From positions 3,906,001-3,970,000 of the forward strand of contig NZ_LR134116.1 in assembly GCF_900635455.1 (NCBI RefSeq): 64,000 bases of DNA, written 5' to 3'. The position numbers and the translations under genes were made by a program. Below are positions 54,682-62,800 of this stretch, one piece after another; the stretch's first letter is position 1; the number at the start of each line of letters is the position of its first letter. The notes beneath the pieces were generated by a model. It saw nothing but the letters and a program-made list of their open reading frames with translations, made no database searches and had not been told where the DNA came from. The stretch is from Yersinia intermedia. Its GTDB lineage: Bacteria; Pseudomonadota; Gammaproteobacteria; Enterobacterales; Enterobacteriaceae.

Positions 54682-56601
54682 TCAGTAACGCCGCTGCCAC
54701 TCGGCATCACTCAACACCTTAGCTGGGCGATTCATAAAGTGCCGATAAAAGGCATCGTATGCCAACACATTCTTCACGTAGCCACGGGTTTCAGAGAATG
54801 GAATGCTCTCGATAAAGGCTACTGCATCCACTTGCCCGCCACTGTTACCTAGCCAGGTATTCACTCGCGATGGGCCGGCGTTATAGGCGGCGCTGGATAA
54901 GATACGGTTGCGCCCGAACTGTTGGTAAACCTCTTCCAGATAACTGGTGCCGATCTCAATGTTTGTGAGCGGATCCAGCAATTGGCTGCTATTGACATAC
55001 CCACTGATATTATTGAGTTTTACTGTGTGTTCAGCGGTTCGCGGCATCACCTGCATTAACCCTGCAGCCCCTACTGGTGACTGTGCTTTCGGGTTCCAGG
55101 CACTTTCCTGACGGGCAATGGCCATAGCATAACTTGGGGTTATCCCTTTGCCTTCTGTCGCCTGACGGAACTCCTTTGGCCATGCCAGCGGGAAGCGTTC
55201 TTCCAGATGATCCCACAATTTGGCAACGATGGTCGCCTGTACGCTTAAGTCCGCCCACTTCTGGTTAAATGCGTAGCGTGCCAGTGCTTCCTGTTCCGGC
55301 TTGCTGCGGCTGGCAACCAGATAGCTCCACTCGTTACGGGCCAAATTATCCATATTCCAGTACATCAACTCACGCACCCGGATAATTTCCGGCCGCTGTG
55401 CCAACGATGCATCCGGTTTGGTCGCTACCTCAACATTAATGGGATATGGAACCCCCAACTTTTGGGCCGCAACCATGGGGTAAAAGCCACGTTCCTGCAT
55501 CAGGCTACGCAGGATAGCTTCACCCTCAGTTTTTTTACCTTGCTCCAATAATAGCGATGCACGCCAATAGCGCCATTCATCCTTATCTTGCGCATCGGCC
55601 GGTAAGCGAGCCAACCAGGTCGCTACCCCTTGACGATCGCCGCTGCCCAGAGACATACGAATACGGCGCTCCAGCAAGGAAGTTGAATGGCTACGCAGAG
55701 TGACTTGATCCCGCCATTTGGCCTGATCATAAGTCGCATCTGTCCCCATCAAACGCCAGGCAACCGCCTCTTCCAGCTCCAGTTTTTCGCTGTCACTCAT
55801 TTTTTGTAGCCGTGCAAGGATTGGAATCATTGCACGTGCATTTTCTACGTCCTGGCGCGCCAGGCGGGTAAAAGCAATGGTGGTAGCAGAGCGGGTAAAA
55901 TCGGTCGGCCCGACAGTACGGGCGAAGTTTTCAACACTGGCCGGGTCACTTTGCAGTTTCGCCAGTGCCGTACCCATAGTCTGATAATCCGCTGGCAGTT
56001 GTTTGAGTAAATAACTCACTAAACTGGCATTGCCTTCTTTCAAGGCCAACTTCATCCGTGCCAGCGTTGCCAGAGGAGTTTGATGCCCAGCTTGTTGCCA
56101 GACACTGAATAATTTAGTGCAACTGCCTGGAAGTGTCTGGCCGTTTAGCCAAATTTCACTCGCGCCATCCCAGGCTACCTGCTGTTCGCCAGTAGCCCAT
56201 TTGGCATAGTAATAGTTGCAACGGGCAGCAACCGGCTTCGGTGCTGTCGGGCTGAATGCCAATAACCCACGCCAATCTTCCCGGCGGGCTAATTCATTAA
56301 CAAAACGAGATGGCAGCGAACGTGCTGGCGGCAAGGTTGGATTACGGCTAAGGAAATCGTTCACTTGCGCCGCGCTCACCTGGCTCAGGTCTTGCGTTAA
56401 CTGGCGGTACTCCAGATACGGGTACAGGGGATAATCGCGCAACGTGGGCATCAGTTGTATCACTGTGTCCATCTGATTGCTGTCCCAGGCCAGTTTAACT
56501 TGCTGATAGCGTTGCCGTTGGGCATCAATAGAGTCAGCGAATGCCGCTCCTGAAGTCGTCACCAGACACACGCCAATCGCCAGATATCGCCACTTGTCCA
56601 T
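54682..56601 (-). CDS. slt: Soluble lytic murein transglycosylase Slt70
   Basis: Slt is a periplasmic enzyme that cleaves peptidoglycan glycan chains, forming 1,6-anhydro ends. The 639 residues (E. coli 645) start with a signal peptide (ending AFA-DSIDAQR). A long ring of helices follows, then the catalytic domain near residue 480 with the Glu in ARQESAWNPKAQSPVGAAG and the blocks LMQVMP and AYNAG. GAGGAAAC precedes the ATG. In E. coli ettA is next; here five genes' worth of other DNA intervenes. Confidence 0.96.
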   Translation of the reverse strand: MDKWRYLAIGVCLVTTSGAAFADSIDAQRQRYQQVKLAWDSNQMDTVIQLMPTLRDYPLYPYLEYRQLTQDLSQVSAAQVNDFLSRNPTLPPARSLPSRFVNELARREDWRGLLAFSPTAPKPVAARCNYYYAKWATGEQQVAWDGASEIWLNGQTLPGSCTKLFSVWQQAGHQTPLATLARMKLALKEGNASLVSYLLKQLPADYQTMGTALAKLQSDPASVENFARTVGPTDFTRSATTIAFTRLARQDVENARAMIPILARLQKMSDSEKLELEEAVAWRLMGTDATYDQAKWRDQVTLRSHSTSLLERRIRMSLGSGDRQGVATWLARLPADAQDKDEWRYWRASLLLEQGKKTEGEAILRSLMQERGFYPMVAAQKLGVPYPINVEVATKPDASLAQRPEIIRVRELMYWNMDNLARNEWSYLVASRSKPEQEALARYAFNQKWADLSVQATIVAKLWDHLEERFPLAWPKEFRQATEGKGITPSYAMAIARQESAWNPKAQSPVGAAGLMQVMPRTAEHTVKLNNISGYVNSSQLLDPLTNIEIGTSYLEEVYQQFGRNRILSSAAYNAGPSRVNTWLGNSGGQVDAVAFIESIPFSETRGYVKNVLAYDAFYRHFMNRPAKVLSDAEWQRRY

Positions 56602-57156
56602 ACTTACTGTTTCCTCACTGGTTGTTGGCTACTGCACTTTACTTATCGCCACATCATTATGTCACTTACCGCAACTTCTGATTAGCATATGCCTAATTAG
56701 TTCCGGCAGCAGAACATACTAGCGAAGAGCTTTACCTGATAGCCAGCAATAACACGGGCCAATATGAAATGAAGATTCATCATTATGTGTTATCACTCAA
56801 TATCAGTGAAACATTCAACATCAGCAAAAAGATAACCGGCAGGATAGTTCAACCTGTAATTACTTACTATTCACAAGGTTACCAACCATATGTTGCTAAA
56901 TGTTTCATGTTTATTATCTCAGATCAAAGCACTATTTTGATGAAAACCTACTATCCTTGCTTAATATAACTAGGTTGTTGTAAATATATCTTTCAACGTA
57001 TTTTTTTGCTTTTTAATCAAAATCAAACAATTAAGGAACAGGCTAGATTCACAACGCCTCTTCACGGAAGAAATGAAGACAATTTTCTCTGCCCCACCCC
57101 ACGATGAAACGGATAGATAGATTTTAGATTTATTAATTTTTAAGAAGGTTCTTTCA
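56602..57156. other. slt / P-type ATPase divergent spacer
   Basis: About 555 bases of AT-rich DNA. It should hold promoters for both genes. A 66-codon frame (56769-56969) has no ribosome site and no recognisable product. I see no RNA gene or repeat. Confidence 0.5.
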
Positions 57157-59883
57157 ATGCAAAACTCATCAGACCATAAATCCGCCTCCCCGCCCCCAGA
57201 GGGTAAGGCTTGGTATCAACTTACTGCGGAAGAGTCTTTGCAGCATTTAAATAGCCGCGAAGAAGGGTTAACACCACAAGAGGCGGAGGAACGCCTTAAA
57301 CAATACGGCCCCAATTCACTACCTGCTAAAAAAAGAAAACATCCCCTGCTACAGTTTTTAGCCCACTTTAATGATGTTCTGATTTACATTTTATTAGCCG
57401 CAGCGTTGGTCAAAGGCCTGATGGGTCATTCAGTTGACACTATTATTATCCTTTGTGTGGCAGTTATTAATGCCTTAATTGGTTATGTGCAGGAAAATAA
57501 AGCCGAGAAGTCGCTGAAAAGCATACAGAATATGCTTTCCAGTAAAGCGGTGGTCATTCGTGGTGGTAGCGCTCAGGTCATTGATGCACAAAATCTGGTC
57601 CCCGGTGATATCGTCACCTTGAAACCAGGGGATAAAATCCCGGCAGATCTGCGCTTGCTGGAAGCCCACAATCTTCAGATTGAAGAAGCTATCCTGACCG
57701 GTGAGTCAACGGTGGTCGAGAAGCAAATCGGCGTGATTGAGAACGAGTCGGTGATTGGTGATCGCAAAAACCTGCTGTTCTCAGGAACGACCATCAGTGC
57801 CGGTACCGCGAAAGGTTTGGTGATTGCCAGTGGCGGTGATACCGAACTGGGCCATATTAACCAAATGATGTCGGCGGTTGAATCAACCCGTACCCCGCTG
57901 CTGCAACAGATGGATCGTTTAGGTAAAGCCATCTTCATCCTGATCCTGGTCATGATGGCCTTCTTGTTTGTCTTCGCCTTTATCCTGCGCGACCTGCCGG
58001 TCAATGAACTGTTACTGGCATTAATCAGTCTGGCGGTGGCATCGGTTCCAGAAGGCTTACCGGCGATTATTTCCATAATCCTCTCCCTGGGTGTACAAGC
58101 GATGGCGCGCAACCGCGCGATTATCCGCAAACTGCCAACGGTAGAAACCTTAGGTGCCATGACTGTCGTCTGTTCCGATAAAACCGGCACACTGACGATG
58201 AACGAAATGACCGTTAAAGCGGTCATTCTGGCAGACCATTGCTATCGCGTAGAAGGCGAAAGCTACGAACCTGTTGGTAACATCTATCCAGAAGGGAGTG
58301 ACCAGCAAGCCTCACTTGATACCAACGGCACGTTAAAGACATTTATCACTGCGGTGAATTTGTGTAATGACAGCCAAATTCAGAAGAACGAGCAAGGTCA
58401 TTGGGCCATTACCGGCGGCCCGACAGAAGGCGCGCTGAAAGTGTTAGCCGCTAAATCCGGTATTGAGCTGGGTCAGGTGACTCAGCACGGTAAAATACCT
58501 TTTGATTCTGCCTATAAATACATGGCTACCAGCCATCAGGTTCAAGCAGAACATAGTATCTTCCTGACTGGCGCACCTGATGTGTTGTTTACGTTCTGCC
58601 AGCAAGAACTGACGGATCAGGGTGTTGCGCCGTTCCGCCGCGATTACTGGGAAGCCGAGATGGCGCGTTATGCCAAGCAAGGTCTACGCATGGTAGCCGC
58701 AGCCTTCCGCCCAACAGAACAACCGGTCAGCGAGTTGGATCACAGTGATATCCAGCAAGGCATGGTGTTTGTGGGTATCGCTGGCATGATGGACCCGCCA
58801 CGTCCTGAAGCCATCGATGCAATAGCAACCTGCCAGCAGGCCGGCATTCGCGTGAAAATGATCACCGGCGACCATCAGGAAACCGCGATGGCGATTGGTG
58901 CCATGCTGGGAATTGGTAATGGTAAAGATTCTATTACCGGTGGTCAGTTGGAGCATATGGACGATAACGAACTGGCACAGGCGGCCGTTCATTATGATAT
59001 TTTCGCCCGTACCAGCCCGGAACATAAACTGCGTTTGGTTAAAGCGTTACAAGAGAAAGGCGAAATTGTCGGTATGACCGGTGATGGTGTGAATGATGCG
59101 CCAGCACTGAAACAGGCCGACGTAGGTATCGCCATGGGTATCAAGGGCACCGAGGTGACAAAAGAAGCTGCCGATATGGTGCTGTCAGACGATAACTTCG
59201 CGACCATTGCCAGTGCGGTTGAAGAAGGCCGTCGTGTCTACGATAACCTGAAGAAAACCATTCTGTTTGTATTGCCTACCAACCTGGCGCAAGGGTTGCT
59301 TATTATCTTTGCCATCCTCGCCGGTGCAGTTATTCCCTTAACGCCACTGCAAATCCTCTGGATAAACATGGCTACCTCCACCACGCTCTCTTTCGGTTTG
59401 GCATTTGAACCGGCAGAAAGAGGCATTATGCGCCGCAATCCGCGTGACCCATCAAAACATGTGTTAGACGGCCATGCCATCTGGCGCATCGCGTTTGTCG
59501 GTACGTTGATTGCTTTAAGTGCTTTTGCCTTGGAAGCCTATATGGAGCCACGCGGTTACAGCACTGAATTTATCCGCACCGTGTTGATGCAAACCTTGGT
59601 TACCGCGCAGTGGATTTATATGTTTAACTGCCGAGTGACTGACCGTTTCCCTCTGAACAAAGAAGTCTTTGTTAACAAAGGGCTGTGGTTAGTATCAGGT
59701 GTACTGATCGTGTTGCAGTTAGCCATCATCTACCTGCCATTTATGAATACCGCGTTTGGTACCGAACCCTTGCCTGCCTATTACTGGGGCTTAACATTGT
59801 TGGTTTCTATCGCCATCTTCTTAATAGTAGAAATCGAAAAGTGGGTTATCGGTCGCTTTAAGCGCGGATCGAATCCTGTCTGA
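57157..59883 (+). CDS. P2-type cation-transporting P-type ATPase
   Basis: The 908 residues form a complete P2 ATPase: N-terminal cation-ATPase domain, actuator with LTGEST, phosphorylation site DKTGTLT (Asp341), nucleotide domain, hinge TGDGVNDAPALKQADVG and ten membrane helices. Helix M4 has PEGLP with Glu299, as in Ca and Na pumps. Compared with SERCA, the M5 acidic ligand is Gln712 (NLAQ, SERCA NVGE) and the M6 Asp is Ser741 (NMATS, SERCA NLVTD). The ion is therefore unlikely to be bound as in SERCA; relatives include pumps for Na+, but substrate is unassigned. AAGAAGG precedes the ATG. It is absent from the E. coli slt-ettA interval. Confidence 0.9.
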   Translation: MQNSSDHKSASPPPEGKAWYQLTAEESLQHLNSREEGLTPQEAEERLKQYGPNSLPAKKRKHPLLQFLAHFNDVLIYILLAAALVKGLMGHSVDTIIILCVAVINALIGYVQENKAEKSLKSIQNMLSSKAVVIRGGSAQVIDAQNLVPGDIVTLKPGDKIPADLRLLEAHNLQIEEAILTGESTVVEKQIGVIENESVIGDRKNLLFSGTTISAGTAKGLVIASGGDTELGHINQMMSAVESTRTPLLQQMDRLGKAIFILILVMMAFLFVFAFILRDLPVNELLLALISLAVASVPEGLPAIISIILSLGVQAMARNRAIIRKLPTVETLGAMTVVCSDKTGTLTMNEMTVKAVILADHCYRVEGESYEPVGNIYPEGSDQQASLDTNGTLKTFITAVNLCNDSQIQKNEQGHWAITGGPTEGALKVLAAKSGIELGQVTQHGKIPFDSAYKYMATSHQVQAEHSIFLTGAPDVLFTFCQQELTDQGVAPFRRDYWEAEMARYAKQGLRMVAAAFRPTEQPVSELDHSDIQQGMVFVGIAGMMDPPRPEAIDAIATCQQAGIRVKMITGDHQETAMAIGAMLGIGNGKDSITGGQLEHMDDNELAQAAVHYDIFARTSPEHKLRLVKALQEKGEIVGMTGDGVNDAPALKQADVGIAMGIKGTEVTKEAADMVLSDDNFATIASAVEEGRRVYDNLKKTILFVLPTNLAQGLLIIFAILAGAVIPLTPLQILWINMATSTTLSFGLAFEPAERGIMRRNPRDPSKHVLDGHAIWRIAFVGTLIALSAFALEAYMEPRGYSTEFIRTVLMQTLVTAQWIYMFNCRVTDRFPLNKEVFVNKGLWLVSGVLIVLQLAIIYLPFMNTAFGTEPLPAYYWGLTLLVSIAIFLIVEIEKWVIGRFKRGSNPV

Positions 59884-59903
59884 TATCCAGACATCGCAAC
59901 ACC

Positions 59904-59934
59904 CAAAGCCTGGCTAATCAGCCGGGCTTTTTTA
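59904..59934 (+). terminator. P-type ATPase terminator
   Basis: AAAGCCTGGCT-aatc-AGCCGGGCTTTTTT, a hairpin with one G-T pair and a T run, 20 bases after the stop. Confidence 0.88.
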
Positions 59935-60006
59935 TCACTTAGAAATATGATTTAAGATAAATCGCATATTGCCGATATCATGACTATTATTGCATCAATT
60001 AAATCT

Positions 60007-60012
60007 TATAAT
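60007..60012 (+). promoter_or_regulatory. Candidate -10 of the hmsCDE promoter
   Basis: A perfect TATAAT lies 74 bases before hmsC. The -35 17 bases upstream (ctatta) is poor, so an activator may be needed. Confidence 0.35.
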
Positions 60013-60085
60013 AGAACAGCGGCGATTTATTATGCGATCGCTGCAATGAACATGTGAATTATGCCGCCCTACAGGAAGCGCAAAA

Positions 60086-60715
60086 ATGAACACTGCAACT
60101 TGCGCAATTAACGGCGTCAGTATTTATGAGCGCTTTTATCCGCTAAAACTGATGACACTGCGGCATCTCTGGCGGCCTTGTGCCTCTATTTTATTACTTC
60201 TCTCAAGTTTATTTACCCCCTTGCCATCAAAGGCGGGAAATACCCTAAATGAAGCCCTTATCCATGAACGCAGTGATGCCGTCACCAAAATGGTGCTAGG
60301 CATTATCAGCTATGCTCGCTGGCCCGTAGCCCCCGTCGTAACACGTTTATGTGTGGTAGCCCCGACAAACTATGCGGAAGCGCTATTTAACCCGGCATTT
60401 ATGGAAACCGCACATCCCATTAAAACTCAGCGTTATTCCCTCTCGGATACCTCAATTGCAACCCATTGCGATGTCGTTTATCTGGGGCGTACCGAGCCAC
60501 AACTGCGCCAGGAACTGACAACCCGACTGTCGGGATACCCCATTCTTACCATCAGTGAAGATTATGACGAATGTACGTTTGGCAGTGCATTTTGTTTGTT
60601 ACTGGAAGATAAGCAGGCTTCTTTCAAGGTCAATATGGATGCATTAGCGCGCAGCGGGATAAGGGTTCATCCCAATGTGTTGCAACTTGCCCGTAAAAAG
60701 ACAGATGCATTATGA
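60086..60715 (+). CDS. hmsC: YfiR/HmsC-type periplasmic inhibitor
   Basis: HmsC in Y. pestis (YfiR in Pseudomonas) is a periplasmic protein that restrains the partner diguanylate cyclase. The 209 residues include a hydrophobic signal region (about 31-50, ending PSKA-GN) and a YfiR domain. Its four Cys, in LCVVAP, THCDVV and ECTFGSAFCLL, fit the two disulfides known for YfiR. The ATG at 60086 has AGGAAG eight bases upstream; an internal ATG (60152) would give a more standard signal peptide but lacks a site. The stop overlaps hmsD (ATGA). Confidence 0.88.
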   Translation: MNTATCAINGVSIYERFYPLKLMTLRHLWRPCASILLLLSSLFTPLPSKAGNTLNEALIHERSDAVTKMVLGIISYARWPVAPVVTRLCVVAPTNYAEALFNPAFMETAHPIKTQRYSLSDTSIATHCDVVYLGRTEPQLRQELTTRLSGYPILTISEDYDECTFGSAFCLLLEDKQASFKVNMDALARSGIRVHPNVLQLARKKTDAL

Positions 60716-62010
60716 ATTCAACACAGAATAAGTCAGTCAAACAGACAAAGAATCGCCCAAACACTGCGAAACTCCCCACGCTGGGCCGAGTCCTGGGCCG
60801 TATACATATCACGGTAGCATTAGTGTCGGTCGCGACGGCAGGTATTTTTCTAACACTGGCAGCACTGTTTGCCTTACGGGTATATGCCGACCATAACCTA
60901 CATTTAGTTGCTCGCTCAATCAGTTACACCACCGAAGCCGCCGTGGTGTTTGGTGATAGCGTGGTTGCCAACGAAGCGCTGTCCTTGATTGCGAAAAATG
61001 AAGAAGTTGCCCAAGCTAAAATTCTCGATGTGGATGGCCGAGAAGTGGCTAATTGGACATTACCCAACGATGGTCCAATGTTTGATATGGAACAAAAAAT
61101 CGCCCGTTGGGCACTGCCTGAACCGGTGGTACTCCCAATAGAGCATTCCGGTAAAAAAGTCGGCAGCATCGTGATTTTCGGCCATGGCGGTAACCTGTTG
61201 CGTTTTCTGTTGCAAGGGTTGGCGGGCTTATTTATCTGCTTAATCCTCAGCACGATAGTGGCGCTATTCCTGTCTCGCAGAATGCTTTTTGGCATTATTG
61301 AGTCGTTGAACAAAATCACCGAAGTTGCTCACAATGTTAGCCGCCATCGCAGCTTTGGTCAGCGTGTGCCGTCAGCGAAAATTGCCGAACTCAACGAGTT
61401 AAGCAATGACTTCAATGGATTGTTGGAAGAACTGGAGGTTTGGCAAGACCATTTAACACAGGAAAATGACTTCCTTGCACACCGCGCTGCCCATGACAGC
61501 CTGACTGGATTGGCTAATCGTGCTTTCTTTGAGGGTCGACTAAGCCGTACGCTGAGTGATTGCGCTGCTGATGAACAACTGGCCGTATTATTTATTGATG
61601 GTGATCACTTCAAAGAAATCAATGATAACTACGGCCATGCTGCTGGCGATTTGGTGCTGACCGCGATTGCCGATCGTATCCGCTCACTGTTACGTGAAAC
61701 CGATTTAGTGGCACGTTTGGGCGGTGATGAGTTTGCAGTCTTACTGGCACCGATCCACAATACCGATGATGTTCTTACCATCGCCAATAAAATCATCGAC
61801 AGTATGAACCAACCTATTGATCTTGTTGATGGTAGTGAGATAACTACCTCTATTAGCATCGGTATTGCAATTTACCCTGATCATGCGCAGACCCCCGAAG
61901 ACCTATTACAACGGGCCGACGAAGCCATGTATCAAGCGAAGAAAAGTTTCCCGTCCGGTGGCGTTATTACTCATCAATCGGATATTACTCTCACTGAAAG
62001 CTTAGGATAG
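60712..62010 (+). CDS. hmsD: Diguanylate cyclase HmsD
   Basis: HmsD makes cyclic di-GMP, which in Y. pestis promotes Hms-dependent exopolysaccharide and biofilm. The 432 residues have an N-terminal membrane helix (about 30-55), a periplasmic sensor region, a second helix near 165-190, HAMP, and a GGDEF domain. The active site reads GGDEF (337-341), intact, and the product-inhibition motif RETD lies five residues before it. It overlaps hmsC by four bases, and hmsE follows six bases later: a three-gene signalling operon. Confidence 0.93.
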   Translation: MNSTQNKSVKQTKNRPNTAKLPTLGRVLGRIHITVALVSVATAGIFLTLAALFALRVYADHNLHLVARSISYTTEAAVVFGDSVVANEALSLIAKNEEVAQAKILDVDGREVANWTLPNDGPMFDMEQKIARWALPEPVVLPIEHSGKKVGSIVIFGHGGNLLRFLLQGLAGLFICLILSTIVALFLSRRMLFGIIESLNKITEVAHNVSRHRSFGQRVPSAKIAELNELSNDFNGLLEELEVWQDHLTQENDFLAHRAAHDSLTGLANRAFFEGRLSRTLSDCAADEQLAVLFIDGDHFKEINDNYGHAAGDLVLTAIADRIRSLLRETDLVARLGGDEFAVLLAPIHNTDDVLTIANKIIDSMNQPIDLVDGSEITTSISIGIAIYPDHAQTPEDLLQRADEAMYQAKKSFPSGGVITHQSDITLTESLG

Positions 62011-62015
62011 GTGAC

Positions 62016-62525
62016 ATGCAGGGATTGAAAAAAAATAGTTTGATAAGCCATATCTGGATCAGTTTTTTCGCCATGAGTTTATTGATATTGGCCGGGTGTC
62101 AGGCAGCGAAACCACCAGGATTAACGCCGGAGCAGATCGCGGCATTACAGGAGCAAGGGTTTAAATTAACTGATAATGGCTGGGAATTTGGTCTGGCAAA
62201 CAAAGTGTTATTCGACAGTGACGTGAGAGAATTGAATCCGTCAGGCGTACAGAGAGTACAAAAAATTGGCCGTGCACTGGCGAATGTGGGCATTCATCAT
62301 ATGCGGGTTGATGGGCATACTGATTCCATCGGTGAAGACGGTTATAACCAACAGTTGTCGCTGGAACGAGCCTCTGCGGTAGCAGATGCACTGGCAACCA
62401 TCGGTATTCCACGAGCCAATATTGATGTTCGAGGCCGTGGTAAGTTAGAACCCGTCGCCGATAACCATACCCCTAAAGGGCGAGCTGAAAACCGCCGGGT
62501 ATCTATGATAGTGACCGCTCCGTAA
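62016..62525 (+). CDS. hmsE: OmpA-like lipoprotein HmsE
   Basis: HmsE (YfiB type) is an outer-membrane lipoprotein that in the known systems sequesters the periplasmic inhibitor and so releases the cyclase. The lipobox LAGC puts lipidation at Cys28, with Gln at +2, which permits outer-membrane sorting. An OmpA/Pal-type peptidoglycan-binding domain follows, with VDGHTDSIGEDGYNQQLSLE. The 169 residues fit. GGTG precedes the ATG. It ends the operon; two ERIC copies lie downstream. Confidence 0.9.
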   Translation: MQGLKKNSLISHIWISFFAMSLLILAGCQAAKPPGLTPEQIAALQEQGFKLTDNGWEFGLANKVLFDSDVRELNPSGVQRVQKIGRALANVGIHHMRVDGHTDSIGEDGYNQQLSLERASAVADALATIGIPRANIDVRGRGKLEPVADNHTPKGRAENRRVSMIVTAP

Positions 62526-62599
62526 TCCCGATGAATTTACATCAATCAAGTGATTCGGGTTAGCGACAACAGCGAATACACCTGCGACTTGAAAGATGA
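62525..62599 (+). repeat. Half ERIC downstream of hmsE
   Basis: It starts at the core (aatcccgatgaatttacatc) and runs through agtgattcgggttagcgaca to ttgaaagatgac; the left end is missing. It directly follows the hmsE stop and adjoins a full copy. Confidence 0.8.
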
Positions 62600-62607
62600 C
62601 ACCAACA

Positions 62608-62736
62608 TATACCCTATAGATTTCGAGCCGCAGGAAGGCAGCAAAGGAGGTAATCCCGATGAGCTTACAATAAGTAAGTGATTCGGGTTAGCGACAGCAG
62701 CGAACACCCCTGCGACTTGAAAGATGACGGGTATAG
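62608..62736 (+). repeat. Full ERIC element between hmsE and ettA
   Basis: 129 bp from tataccctatagatttcgag to aaagatgacgggtata, with the standard core (cccgatgagctta / taagtgattcggg). It lies about 65 bases before ettA. Confidence 0.92.
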
Positions 62737-62800
62737 TAAAACGGGCTACACTCCGCACCAGATATCCTAATAAAAACTGATCTAGAGAGGCAGACGCAAC

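Noticed and set aside
56769..56969. 66-codon frame upstream of the P-type ATPase
   Set aside because: AT-rich spacer, no ribosome site and no similarity I know.
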